From positions 7,352 to 71,351 of the forward strand of contig JAZULL010000100.1 of assembly GCA_045603085.1 (NCBI GenBank): a stretch of 64,000 bases of DNA, read 5' to 3'. The position numbers and the translations under genes were made by a program. Numbering within the stretch: position 1 is the stretch's first letter; every line of letters begins with the position of its first letter. This document shows positions 34,170-42,604 of this stretch, in pieces. This DNA is from SVQP01 sp045603085. GTDB taxonomy: Bacteria > Bacillota > Clostridia > Oscillospirales > CAG-272. The notes under the pieces are model-generated. The model was not told where the DNA came from. It did no database searches and saw only the letters and a program-made list of their open reading frames with translations.

Positions 34170-35033
34170 TCACTGCTGGGTCTTGTCGTAAATATCGTAT
34201 TCGTCCCAGATGACCTCAAGCTGGCGCAGTCTTTCGGTGACCTGATCCTGGCAGGCGCGGGAGACCGCAACCACCAGCGCGTTGATCACGCTCAAAGGGG
34301 CGACCAGCGAATCTACAAAGGAGGCCATATCGCTCTGTGCGACCAGCAGCTGGTCGGCACTTACGGCCAAGGGGGACTCGACGCTGTCGGTCAGACAAAT
34401 GACGTCCGCACCCTGCTTGTGCGCATACTCGGTGGCCTTGATGATTCTCTTGGAATATCTGGGGAAGCTGATGGCGATCAGCGTGTCCTTATGGTTGATG
34501 TTGAGCATTTGCTCAAATACCTCCGCACCCGACGAGGTCTGCACAAATCTGACGTTGCCGAAGATCATGCGCAGGGAGTGGTCGAGAAAGCTTGCCAGCG
34601 AGGAGGAGGAGCGAACACCTAAAATGTAAATATTCTCGGCGCCTACGATGTGCGAAACAGCCGCGTCAAACGCCTCGCGGTCAATGCCGTCCAGTGTCTT
34701 GCGGATCTTTTCCGCATCGGATTCCAGCACCTTGGAGAGCACGTCGCCCTTGCCGATCAGATTGTTGGTGACTTCAATACGCTGGAAGGAGGTCAGCTTG
34801 GTGCGGATCAGCTCCTGCAACGATTTCTGGAACTCGGGATATCCCTCGTAGCCCAACTCAATAACAAAACGTACCACAGTAGATTCGGACACACCGACAG
34901 CCTGCCCCAGCTTGGAGGCCGTCATATAAGCCGCCTTGTCGTATTCCTTCAGAATAAATTTGGCGATCAGCTTCTGTCCCTTGGAAAAGCCCTGCATGTT
35001 ATCTTCAAGCAGTCTCAAAATATCTCTTTTCAT
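34170..35033 (-). CDS. MurR/RpiR family transcriptional regulator with SIS domain
   Basis: 287 aa. The N-terminal HTH_6 domain has SKGQKLIAKFILKEYDKAAY and VSESTVVRFVIELGYEGYPEF. The C-terminal SIS sugar-phosphate-binding domain runs from about 125 (YILGVRSSSSLASFLDHSL, IAISFPRYSKR, VICLTDS). Such regulators sense phosphosugars, yet the genes behind it (BaiN-like, cmk, plsC, ispH-rpsA) concern nucleotide, lipid and isoprenoid metabolism. Its target is therefore not obvious. First gene of the operon, with a consensus promoter. Confidence 0.9.
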   Translation of the reverse strand: MKRDILRLLEDNMQGFSKGQKLIAKFILKEYDKAAYMTASKLGQAVGVSESTVVRFVIELGYEGYPEFQKSLQELIRTKLTSFQRIEVTNNLIGKGDVLSKVLESDAEKIRKTLDGIDREAFDAAVSHIVGAENIYILGVRSSSSLASFLDHSLRMIFGNVRFVQTSSGAEVFEQMLNINHKDTLIAISFPRYSKRIIKATEYAHKQGADVICLTDSVESPLAVSADQLLVAQSDMASFVDSLVAPLSVINALVVAVSRACQDQVTERLRQLEVIWDEYDIYDKTQQ

Positions 35034-35091
35034 GTCCCTTCCCTTTCAGATCAGCAAAAAAATAGGGGATGCTCATAGAATACCAATCTTA

Positions 35092-35120
35092 ATTATACAC
35101 CTTTTTAAATTTTGTGTCAA
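35092..35120 (-). promoter_or_regulatory. Consensus promoter of the rpiR-to-ispH operon
   Basis: On the minus strand, TTGACA (35115-35120), 17 bases, TATAAT (35092-35097). Both boxes are perfect. Confidence 0.9.
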
Positions 35121-35176
35121 GGCTTTTTGCAAGTCTCAGATGGTGAAATTGCAAATAGCAAATTGACAGTAGCAAA

Positions 35177-35210
35177 ACAAACAGGACCGTTGTTCACGAT
35201 CCTGTTTTGT
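35177..35210. terminator. Terminator after the GNAT gene
   Basis: Stem ACAAACAGGACCGT / ACGATCCTGTTTTGT with one mismatch and a five-base loop, eight bases beyond the stop codon. On the minus strand it runs into T-rich sequence. Confidence 0.65.
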
Positions 35211-35218
35211 CATTTGTA

Positions 35219-35794
35219 TCAAGCCCTTTGGTATTCCCTTGCCAGCATGGAATACGTGCCCACGGTGCGGTACGCGCCCTTGACCAGCATGGCCTCGCGG
35301 CGCTCTCCCTCAAAGCTCATGCCAAGACGCTCCAGCAAAAGTTTTGAATGCTCGTTCCCTTTCAGGTACTTGGCCTCGATGCGGTGCAATTTCAGGGCGA
35401 CAAAGCCAAATCTCAGCACCTCGCGCGCCGCCTCGGTGGCATAGCCTTGGCCGCCGAAATCGGGATGGAACACGTAGCCGATCTCACCCGAATCATTGGG
35501 AAAATCAAATCTGGTAAAGCCGCAAGAGCCGATCACGCGCCCGCTCTTTTTCTCCACGACAGCCCAGTTGAAATAATCCCCCACGCTGTATCTCTGCCCC
35601 AGATAGCGCAGATAATCCACGGTGAAGGCGGGGGTAGGATGCGGCGTCCAGGTCAGAAACTCGGTCACATCCTCGCGGCAGGAATATGCATATACGTCAT
35701 CCGCATCGCTGACCAGCATTTTGCGCAGGATCAGCCGCTCGGTCTCCAAGGTGGGAATCTTTGAAAATATGCGATAGATACTCTCTTTTCTCAT
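35219..35794 (-). CDS. GNAT acetyltransferase, RimJ/RimL type
   Basis: 191 aa. Typical elements are ETERLILRKM at the start, GDYFNWAVVEKKSGRVIGSCG, the acetyl-CoA loop HPDFGGQGYATEAAREVLRFG and ANEHSKLLLERLGM-like text (GNEHSKLLLERLGMSFEG). The ATG at 35794 follows GAAGGA; upstream in-frame codons cross the promoter and are rejected. Likely acetylates a protein N-terminus or a small amine. Single-gene unit. Confidence 0.85.
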   Translation of the reverse strand: MRKESIYRIFSKIPTLETERLILRKMLVSDADDVYAYSCREDVTEFLTWTPHPTPAFTVDYLRYLGQRYSVGDYFNWAVVEKKSGRVIGSCGFTRFDFPNDSGEIGYVFHPDFGGQGYATEAAREVLRFGFVALKLHRIEAKYLKGNEHSKLLLERLGMSFEGERREAMLVKGAYRTVGTYSMLAREYQRA

Positions 35795-35822
35795 ACGTCC
35801 TTCTCCATGTGTAATTGTATTC

Positions 35823-35851
35823 ATTATAACGGAGACCGCCGCCTTTTGCAA
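35823..35851 (-). promoter_or_regulatory. Promoter of the GNAT gene
   Basis: On the minus strand, TTGCAA (35846-35851), 17 bases, TATAAT (35823-35828). Upstream lie AT-rich tracts resembling those at the 4633-4661 promoter. Confidence 0.75.
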
Positions 35852-35889
35852 GTTTTTTCGCAAAATTCCCGAAAATATTATCTACGGGC

Positions 35890-35918
35890 ATGACAAGCGG
35901 CTAAGTTTGTGATATAAT
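35890..35918 (+). promoter_or_regulatory. Extended -10 promoter of the stand-alone murE-like pair
   Basis: ATGACA (35890-35895), 17 bases, TGA-TATAAT (-10 at 35913-35918). Confidence 0.75.
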
Positions 35919-35947
35919 AGATGAGATATCACCGAAAGGAGAACGCG

Positions 35948-36334
35948 ATGCATCAGCTGGAAAACGTTTTAGTCCCTGTCATGCTGGGAAATTCCATACA
36001 AGCCCCTCTGCTTGCGCGCCGTCTTTGGCGAAAATATCGCGTGGTCTCCCACGTGTTTGCATCTCACCCCTTCTGGCTGTGCCACCTTTTACACTACGTG
36101 CGCGTAGTGCGCCTGCCCGACTACATGCAGGGAGAGTTGCTTTGGTGCGATTTGCGCGAATTTGCCGAGCAATATCCCGATCTTTTGTTTTGTCTGATCC
36201 CCTGCGACGATGCGGCTCGGCATTTCTGCTATGCACATGCCACCGAGATCGAGCCCTACTATATGACGGTGCTGCCCGAGCAGCTGAGCGCCGACACCCT
36301 GCCCTATCTTTGTAAGGAGGAGCTCCCTATATGA
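35948..36334 (+). CDS. Small protein of unknown function coupled to a MurE-like ligase, 128 aa
   Basis: The start is the ATG at 35948 after AAAGGAG; nine upstream codons in frame overlap the promoter leader. The protein opens with a hydrophobic strand and helix (ENVLVPVMLGNSIQAPLLAR), then short alternating strands (YRVVSHVFAS, VRVVRLPDY, LLFCLIPCDD). This looks like the small alpha/beta pre-ATP-grasp domain of ATP-grasp enzymes, but no ATP-grasp domain follows. Its stop overlaps the MurE-like start (ATGA). The name of the function is open. Confidence 0.65.
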   Translation: MHQLENVLVPVMLGNSIQAPLLARRLWRKYRVVSHVFASHPFWLCHLLHYVRVVRLPDYMQGELLWCDLREFAEQYPDLLFCLIPCDDAARHFCYAHATEIEPYYMTVLPEQLSADTLPYLCKEELPI

Positions 36335-37824
36335 AGCTTTCAGAGCTGTTACAGCATATTCCGCACGTCGACGGCACACAGCTGACCTACGTCAAGCCCT
36401 ATCCCGTGCCCGACGCGGATATCTCCTATATTTGCCACGACTCGCGCAAGGCGGGCCCCGACTGTCTGTTCGTTTGCATTCGCGGCTACGTCAGCGACGG
36501 ACATGCCTGGGCCGCCGCGGCCTATCAGAACGGCGCGCGCGCCTTTGTGGCCGAGCAGCCGCTGGATCTGCCCGACGACGCCTTTGTGGCCTGCTGTCCC
36601 GACACCAGAATTGCCTTGGCCGCGCTGGCCGCCGCCATTTACGGGCATCCCACCGATAAGCTGCACGTCATCGGCATCACCGGCACCAAGGGAAAGACCA
36701 GCACCGCACTCATGATCCACCGCATGCTGGACGCCATGGATCAGCCCGGCGGTTACATAGGCACAAACGGCGTGGATTTCTGCGGCCGCCACTACGCCAC
36801 GGTCAATTCCACCCCCGAGAGTCTGGATCTGCACGATTACATGGCGCAGATGGTGGAAAGCGGCGTCAGATACGTGGTCATGGAGGTGTCCTCGCAGGCG
36901 CTCAAGCTGTCGCGCGTGTACGGCATTCCCTTTGAGATCTGCGTGTTTACCAATCTCTATCCCGACCACATCGGCGGCGTGGAGCATGCCGATATGGCAG
37001 AATACATGGCTTGCAAAAAGGCCTTGTTTGACTTCCCCGACATCCGTCACATCATTGCCAACCGCGACGACCCCGCCTTTGGATATATGACCGCCGACAC
37101 GGGTGCCCCCGTCACCACCTACGGCCTGCAGGCTGCATGCGATTGGCATGCCGACAATTTGTCTGCACAGCTTTGCTACCGCGTGCCCGGTACGGCCTTT
37201 TGCGCACACACCCCCGACGGCATTGACCTGCCCATGCAGATCCCCTTCCCGGGCGATTACAGCGTCTACAACGCGCTTTGCGCGCTGGCTGTGTGCGATA
37301 AGCTGGGACTGGACGTCAAGGCCTGCGCCGCCTCCTTAGCGCACGTGCGCATTGCGGGTCGCTTTGAGCCGGTCTTCCTTGCAAGCCGACCCGACACCAC
37401 GTTTATCATTGACTACGCGCACAACGGCGCTTCGCTTCGCGCCGTGCTGACCTCACTCAAGAAATACAAGCCGCGCAGACTGATCTGCCTGTTTGGCTCG
37501 GTGGGCGGCCGCACGCAGATGCGCCGCGGCGAGCTGGGCGCGGTGGCAAGCGAGCTTTGTGATCTTTCGATCCTGACCTCAGACAACCCCGGCAACGAGG
37601 ATCCGAGTGCCATTCTTGCCGACATTGCCGCGGCCTTTACCCACGATCGCTACGTCTGCATCCCCGACCGCCGCGAGGCCATTGCCTACGCCGCCAAGAT
37701 CGCCAAAAAGGGCGACGTGGTAGTGCTGGCCGGCAAGGGACACGAGACCTACCAGCTTGTCCGCGGCAAGTATCTCCCCTTCTCGGAGCGCGAGATCTTG
37801 CTGGAGATAGACCGAACACTGTAA
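36331..37824 (+). CDS. Mur ligase, second MurE-like enzyme outside the dcw cluster
   Basis: 497 aa, full three-domain Mur ligase. The N-terminal domain has CHDSRKAGPDCLFVCIRG. The ATP site is GITGTKGKTSTALMIH near residue 115, with NSTPESLDL, MEVSSQALKLSRVYG, the carbamylated-lysine region ACKKALFDF, and IDYAHNGAS for the adenine side. The amino-acid selecting motif reads DNPGNEDP, where DAP-adding enzymes have DNPR. It may add another amino acid or serve another pathway. A canonical-position murE lies at 45099-46616. The four-base overlap with the preceding small gene suggests a joint function. Confidence 0.85.
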   Translation: MKLSELLQHIPHVDGTQLTYVKPYPVPDADISYICHDSRKAGPDCLFVCIRGYVSDGHAWAAAAYQNGARAFVAEQPLDLPDDAFVACCPDTRIALAALAAAIYGHPTDKLHVIGITGTKGKTSTALMIHRMLDAMDQPGGYIGTNGVDFCGRHYATVNSTPESLDLHDYMAQMVESGVRYVVMEVSSQALKLSRVYGIPFEICVFTNLYPDHIGGVEHADMAEYMACKKALFDFPDIRHIIANRDDPAFGYMTADTGAPVTTYGLQAACDWHADNLSAQLCYRVPGTAFCAHTPDGIDLPMQIPFPGDYSVYNALCALAVCDKLGLDVKACAASLAHVRIAGRFEPVFLASRPDTTFIIDYAHNGASLRAVLTSLKKYKPRRLICLFGSVGGRTQMRRGELGAVASELCDLSILTSDNPGNEDPSAILADIAAAFTHDRYVCIPDRREAIAYAAKIAKKGDVVVLAGKGHETYQLVRGKYLPFSEREILLEIDRTL

Positions 37825-37830
37825 ACAGAA

Positions 37831-37868
37831 TCCCCCCTCTGCCATGCGGCAGAGGGGGGATCGTTTTA
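37831..37868. terminator. Bidirectional terminator between murE-like and ftsZ
   Basis: A perfect 13-base stem TCCCCCCTCTGCC / GGCAGAGGGGGGA with an ATGC loop, then TCGTTTTATT. Confidence 0.85.
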
Positions 37869-37890
37869 TTATACTCGGATTATACTCGGA
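37869..37890. repeat. 11-base tandem duplication at the ftsZ stop
   Basis: TTATACTCGGA occurs twice in direct contact, immediately beyond the ftsZ stop codon (37891). Confidence 0.7.
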
Positions 37891-38994
37891 TTACTTTCTG
37901 GTGCCGGACTTGAACATGGACAGCATATCGTCCAGATCATCGTCGGGAGTGCTGGTCTTGGGCTCTTCCTTTGCAGGAACTGCCTTAGCCTCTCTCTTGG
38001 GCTCCAGGGAGATCTTACCGGGATTCTTGTTGTCATCCTTCTTATCGAAGCCGGTAGCGATGATGGTGATCTTCATCTCGTCTTCCAGTTCAGGATCGAA
38101 GCCTACGCCCCAAATAACGCTTGCGTCGGGATGTGCCTCGTTGGCGATCATGGTGGAAGCCAGATCCACGTCCTCCAGACCTACGTCGGGAGATACCATG
38201 ATGCTGATCAGAACGCCGCGAGCGCCCTTGATGGAGGACTCGAGCAGCGGGCTGGAGATAGCAGCGCGAGCTGCCTGCTCTGCCTTATCCTTACCGGTAG
38301 CCGAGCCAAGACCCATGTGTGCATAGCCTGCGCCCTTCATGACGGAGGTAACGTCAGCAAAGTCAAGGTTGATGAACAGGGACTCGTTTACAAGGTCGGA
38401 AACGCTCTTAACACCGCGGTGCAGAACGTTATCGGCGATCTCGAATGCGTTGGCAAGGGTGATTCTGGTGTCGGTAACCTGCTTGAGCTTTTCGTTGGGG
38501 ATTACGATCAGAGAGTCAACGTACTGGCTCAGCTCGGCAATACCGGCCTCAGCCTGTGCTGCTCTGCGAGCACCCTCAAATGCGAAGGGCTTGGTTACGA
38601 TACCAATGGTCAGAATGTCCATCTCGTGTGCAACACGTGCAACAACGGGAGCCGCACCGGTGCCGGTACCGCCGCCCATACCTGCGGTTACGAACACCAT
38701 GTCGGTGCCCTGCAGGAACTTCTTAATCTCATCAAGGGATTCCTCTGCTGCACGTGCACCGATCTGAGGATTGGAGCCTGCGCCGAAACCCTTGGTCAGC
38801 TTTTCGCCGATCACCAGCTGGGTTGCTGCTTCGGATCTGCGAAGTGCCTGTCTGTCAGTGTTAATGGACACGAATTCTACGCCGCGGATGTGGCTGGAGA
38901 TCATTCTGTTAACAGCGTTATTTCCGCCGCCGCCAACACCGATAACCTTAATATTTACGCCACAATCATAGGTATCGTCATGTTCAAAAGTCAT
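37891..38994 (-). CDS. ftsZ: Cell division protein FtsZ
   Basis: Tubulin-like GTPase that forms the division ring. 367 aa from the ATG at 38994 (MTFEHDDTYDCGVNIKV), which follows GGGAGGGC; the longer frame runs into the leader. Motifs are VIGVGGGGNNAVNRMI, GMGGGTGTGAAPVVAR (tubulin signature) and IANEAHPDASVIWGVGFD. After a linker with KREAKAVPAKEEP the C-terminus is DDDLDDMLSMFKSGTRK, unlike the common IPxFL(R/K) tail that binds FtsA, SepF or ZipA. Codon choice and a dedicated promoter suggest strong expression. Confidence 0.97.
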   Translation of the reverse strand: MTFEHDDTYDCGVNIKVIGVGGGGNNAVNRMISSHIRGVEFVSINTDRQALRRSEAATQLVIGEKLTKGFGAGSNPQIGARAAEESLDEIKKFLQGTDMVFVTAGMGGGTGTGAAPVVARVAHEMDILTIGIVTKPFAFEGARRAAQAEAGIAELSQYVDSLIVIPNEKLKQVTDTRITLANAFEIADNVLHRGVKSVSDLVNESLFINLDFADVTSVMKGAGYAHMGLGSATGKDKAEQAARAAISSPLLESSIKGARGVLISIMVSPDVGLEDVDLASTMIANEAHPDASVIWGVGFDPELEDEMKITIIATGFDKKDDNKNPGKISLEPKREAKAVPAKEEPKTSTPDDDLDDMLSMFKSGTRK

Positions 38995-39044
38995 TTGTTT
39001 TGCCCTCCCGAAATTTATATCAGTATTTTTATTTTTTTGGCCGT

Positions 39045-39094
39045 AAAGCACAAGACCTTGTGTCCCGTGGGCAAAATGAGCCCAACATGTGCTT
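39045..39094 (-). promoter_or_regulatory. Structured 5' leader of ftsZ
   Basis: In the RNA, AAAGCAC at the 5' end pairs with GTGCTTT about 45 bases later. Between them are TGGGC / GCCCA and the palindrome CACAAG-GT-CTTGTG. The last shares its right half with the outer stem, so two alternative folds are possible. Confidence 0.5.
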
Positions 39095-39101
39095 TATATA
39101 T

Positions 39102-39130
39102 ATAATATAACAAACTTTCAAATAATTCAA
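39102..39130 (-). promoter_or_regulatory. Promoter of ftsZ
   Basis: On the minus strand, TTGAAT (39125-39130), 17 bases, TATTAT (39102-39107), in AT-rich DNA. It lies about 110 bases upstream of the ftsZ start and just before the structured leader. Confidence 0.65.
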
Positions 39131-39192
39131 GAGGTTTCGCAAAAAAACTTTCAAAAATTTATGAAAAATTCACATTTTTCCCTCGCTAAAGA

Positions 39193-39222
39193 CTACGACA
39201 TTGTCGTATGACAATGTCGTAG
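39193..39222. terminator. Perfect hairpin between ftsQ and ftsZ
   Basis: CTACGACATTGTC, loop GTAT, GACAATGTCGTAG: a 13-base perfect stem three bases after the ftsQ stop. No strong T-run is present, so it may reduce read-through or protect the upstream mRNA. Confidence 0.55.
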
Positions 39223-39225
39223 CGG

Positions 39226-40134
39226 TTATTCCCATATTTCGTCCAGGTCAATTTGGTCTGCAGGGCGCACGTAAGGCACGCTCGCACCCACGTCCACGAT
39301 ATATTTCTGTCCTGCATCGGTGGGCTTTTCGGCAAGCATCTGCTTGGCCAGCGTCATTTTCTGCGCAAACTCGGTGGCATTTTTGACGCGTCCGAATCGG
39401 ATCTGCCACGTGCTGTTCACCGTCACGCGCACGTCAAACTTGTTCTCCAGCGAAACGGCTGTCAGCGAGTCGGCATAGTCCGACTGAGCCAGATAACCGA
39501 GAAATTCGGTGATATAAGCGAAGTCGGCTTCGGTTTTAGTGCTCTCCTCGTCCTCCTCATCGGTAAAGCGCAGCGAGCTCGCTCTACCCGGTTGGGTCTT
39601 GGAAAGCTCGGGCTCGGGCAACGAGAGCCTGACGTATCCGCGCTCGGCATAAGGGGTGCTGTCCTGCCCTGCATCCACAATGCGCAGATCCCCCGCCACC
39701 AGCATCCAACCTGCATGCGGCTTACCGCTCAGCTCGGTCTCATACGGGAAATAAAACAGCGGAGCTTGCTCCTTTACGCTGACGCGCAGCGTGCCCGGGA
39801 AGGCATAGCGCACCTCTGCACTCTCCAAGTACAGCAGCTTGTCCAGCAGCTGCTGCTCACCGCGTCCCAGCACGGCAGGCAGTATCGGATTGAGGGCACG
39901 CGATTGCAGAGCGTCTGCGATTTCTTCATTGGTATAATGCGAATCGTTTTGCTCAACCTCCACCCGCAAGACCGGGAATAGCACGAGCACAAGCAAGAGC
40001 AGTGCAAGCACGGCCAGCACACCGCCAAGCACGGCAACCCTTTTGATCACGGTCTGCTTTTGCTCGGGCGTATAATTCTTGTGCGGCAACCGCTCCAAAA
40101 CGGCCTCCCACCATTGCTTCAGCTTCTCCATCAT
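39226..40134 (-). CDS. ftsQ: Cell division protein FtsQ/DivIB
   Basis: 302 aa. It has a cytoplasmic N-terminus of about 33 residues and one membrane helix (about 34-55, VLAVLALLLLVLVLFPV). A POTRA-type domain starts at LRVEVEQNDSHYTNEEI with SAEVRYAFPGTLRVSVKEQ, then a beta domain. DivIB/FtsQ stabilises the FtsL-FtsB complex and links to septal wall synthesis. It overlaps murG by four bases (ATGA). Divergent in sequence, as usual, but placed correctly between murG and ftsZ. Confidence 0.85.
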   Translation of the reverse strand: MMEKLKQWWEAVLERLPHKNYTPEQKQTVIKRVAVLGGVLAVLALLLLVLVLFPVLRVEVEQNDSHYTNEEIADALQSRALNPILPAVLGRGEQQLLDKLLYLESAEVRYAFPGTLRVSVKEQAPLFYFPYETELSGKPHAGWMLVAGDLRIVDAGQDSTPYAERGYVRLSLPEPELSKTQPGRASSLRFTDEEDEESTKTEADFAYITEFLGYLAQSDYADSLTAVSLENKFDVRVTVNSTWQIRFGRVKNATEFAQKMTLAKQMLAEKPTDAGQKYIVDVGASVPYVRPADQIDLDEIWE

Positions 40135-41270
40135 GCGCGTGTTCCCTTCTTTTGCAGAAGCTTTTCCACCTCTTCCAGAATATCGCGGTTGGCATCGGGG
40201 CAGGAGAATTTGGCAATATTGGTACGCAGGAACATACGTTTTTCATCGTTTTCCAAAAGCTCGGTCACACGGGCCTGCAGACCGCCATCCGCATAATCGC
40301 TTTCACGGGCATATACCGCCGCGCCGGCATCTCCCAGAGCCTTGGCATTCTTGTACTGATGGTCGTCTGCCACGTTGGGAGACGGGATCAGGATAGCCGC
40401 CTTATGCATCAGCGCAAGCTCGGAGACCGTCATAGCTCCCGCGCGGGAAATGACGATATCGGCCGCCGCCATCTGCTCGGGCATATCGTATATGTATTCC
40501 GAAACGCGCACGTTTTCAAGGCTGTCAAGGCCCGCCTGCGCATATTTCTGCTTGTATTCCTCGTAATAATTCTTACCCGTTGCAGTCACGAAGAGCACGT
40601 CGGGGTTGTCCTTAGCCATAGCAGAGATCATCTCGAACACGTATCTGTTGACCATCATCGCACCGCGGCTTCCGCCCACAGCCAGCACTGCCTTGCGGTA
40701 TTTGCCCGCAACGCCGAGCTGTTCTCTGGCCTTCGCCCCGTCGCAGGTGCGGAAGCCGGACAGCAGAGGGTTGCCCACAACGCGCGTTTTTTCGGGTCTT
40801 GCGAACCTTTGCGCGGCATCCGGGAAGTTGACAAGGATGGTATCCACCTTGTCCCTGACCTGCATCAGCGCCTTTCCGGGCAGGGCGTTTGATTCATGCA
40901 CCAACGTAGGTACACCCATGCGCGAGCCTGCTGCCAGCAGCGGCCAGCTTGCATAACCACCCGTGCCGATAATGATATCGGGGCGGAATTTCCCGATCAG
41001 CTTTTTGGCCTGGCGCTGCGAGACTGCCATCAGCACAGCCGTGCGGACGTTACCGGGATGGAAGATGGGAGAGCGCATGCCGCAGATGTCGATGCTGTAA
41101 AGCTCTTTGTACTGCGTGCGCGAGATCAGCTCCTTGGCCTTATCCGAGCGCTCGGTGGATGCGGCAAATGCAATGTTTGCATCCGGATATTTACTCTTGA
41201 TTGTATCGGCAATCGCAATGGCGGGATTGACGTGTCCTGCCGTGCCGCCGCCTGTGATCAGAATATTCAT
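40131..41270 (-). CDS. murG: UDP-GlcNAc:lipid I N-acetylglucosaminyltransferase MurG
   Basis: Makes lipid II on the inner face of the membrane. 379 aa, GT-B fold. The N-terminal glycine loop is ILITGGGTAGHVNPAIAIA; IIGTGGYASWPLLAAG, HESNALPGKA, VGGSRGAMMVN and SRAGAMTVSELALM are standard. The gene lies 13 bases after ftsW and overlaps ftsQ. Its C-terminus (KKGTRA) matches the usual end of the protein. Confidence 0.97.
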   Translation of the reverse strand: MNILITGGGTAGHVNPAIAIADTIKSKYPDANIAFAASTERSDKAKELISRTQYKELYSIDICGMRSPIFHPGNVRTAVLMAVSQRQAKKLIGKFRPDIIIGTGGYASWPLLAAGSRMGVPTLVHESNALPGKALMQVRDKVDTILVNFPDAAQRFARPEKTRVVGNPLLSGFRTCDGAKAREQLGVAGKYRKAVLAVGGSRGAMMVNRYVFEMISAMAKDNPDVLFVTATGKNYYEEYKQKYAQAGLDSLENVRVSEYIYDMPEQMAAADIVISRAGAMTVSELALMHKAAILIPSPNVADDHQYKNAKALGDAGAAVYARESDYADGGLQARVTELLENDEKRMFLRTNIAKFSCPDANRDILEEVEKLLQKKGTRA

Positions 41271-41282
41271 AGCGTTCTCCCA

Positions 41283-42572
41283 TTACTTTTTTTGATAAGA
41301 ATACCGCGAGATCGAGAGAATAATACCCATCTCAAAGATCTGCAGGGCGAGTGCCGTACCTCCCGAAGAGAAGAACGGCAAGGAAATGCCCGTGTTGGGC
41401 ATGGAATTGGTCACAACCGCGATGTTAAGCAGGGTCTGCAGTGCGACCTTGGTGGTCAGACCGTAGACGGTCAGCGCGCAGAAGCGATCGGGAGCATTGG
41501 CCGCGATCTTATAGCCGCGCCACACCAGCAAAATAACAAGTGTCATGAAGATCAGCACGCCAAGCATGCCAAGCTCCTCACAAAGAATGGTAAAGATAAA
41601 GTCGTTCTGGGGCTGAGAAACGTAACCGTATTTCTGCTGGCTCATGCCGAGTCCTCGCCCGAAAAAGCCACCCGAGCCGATGGCGTAGAGTCCCTGTAGG
41701 GTCTGCCATGCCTCACCCAGCGGGTCGACCTTATCAATATTGATCCAGGTGTCAATTCTCTTTCTGGCATACTCCGAGAACAGCAGTACCACGCTGACCA
41801 GCGAAACACCCACCGCGCCAAGGGCCGCGAACCACTTGAGCTTAGTGCCGCCCAGATACATGACCGTGATGCCCAGAATGCCCAGAATGATCAGACCCGA
41901 CAAATGCTTTTCCAGCATAACAAGTCCGCAGATGATGCCGATGATGATAGCAGGGCCAAGCACACCGTAGGTAAAGTGACCGCCGAATTTCTGCACCGTA
42001 TTGATCTCTTTTTGATATTTGGACATAAACAGCGCCAAGAACATGATCAAGGCCATTTTGGCAATTTCGGAGGGCTGGATGGTAATAAATCCGCCAATCG
42101 AGATCCAACGGTTTGCGCCGCCGAACACCGTGCCGTAAATCAGCACAGCCACCAGAAGCACGACCGAGCCCGCATAGGCGCAAATAGCAAAGAACTTCCA
42201 GAACCAGGGGCGTGCCAGCAGAACAAAGGGAACCGTCATAGCCATCGCCAGCGCCAGATACATCAGATGCCTTTTGATAAAATAGGTGGAGTCGTCGTGA
42301 TACTGCGCGGCGTAGATCGAGCTTGCGCTGTAGGCCATGATAATGCCGTACAGAATCAATCCTGCCACGATCAGCAAGAACCATACGTCAATGCCGCCGC
42401 GGGTCAGCACACCCGGCTCGGGCAGAGGCTCGCCGTGAATTTTCTTTTGATAGATGGGATCCTCAGGCTCAAGCAGAGCGTCCTGCTTTTCGTTGAAGCG
42501 GTCGCCAAGCTCCTCGCCCTTCAGCTTCAGGGCGCGCTTGAATCTCTCCCAGTACACTTGATACTTTTTCAC
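41283..42572 (-). CDS. ftsW: FtsW/SpoVE-type lipid II polymerase (SEDS)
   Basis: 429 aa. Ten hydrophobic segments follow a cytoplasmic tail of about 65 residues (residues 1-65, KALKLKGEELGDRFNEKQD). SEDS motifs include ANRWISIGGFITIQPSEIAKMA with the catalytic Asp region, GSGGFFGRGLGMSQQKYGYV, QNDFIFTILCEELGMLG and MPNTGISLPFFSSGGTA. Position next to murG and mraY supports FtsW. The tail before the first helix is longer than in many relatives. Confidence 0.93.
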   Translation of the reverse strand: MKKYQVYWERFKRALKLKGEELGDRFNEKQDALLEPEDPIYQKKIHGEPLPEPGVLTRGGIDVWFLLIVAGLILYGIIMAYSASSIYAAQYHDDSTYFIKRHLMYLALAMAMTVPFVLLARPWFWKFFAICAYAGSVVLLVAVLIYGTVFGGANRWISIGGFITIQPSEIAKMALIMFLALFMSKYQKEINTVQKFGGHFTYGVLGPAIIIGIICGLVMLEKHLSGLIILGILGITVMYLGGTKLKWFAALGAVGVSLVSVVLLFSEYARKRIDTWINIDKVDPLGEAWQTLQGLYAIGSGGFFGRGLGMSQQKYGYVSQPQNDFIFTILCEELGMLGVLIFMTLVILLVWRGYKIAANAPDRFCALTVYGLTTKVALQTLLNIAVVTNSMPNTGISLPFFSSGGTALALQIFEMGIILSISRYSYQKK

Positions 42573-42604
42573 GGTCTCACCTCCTCTTTATGAATATAAT
42601 CGGT

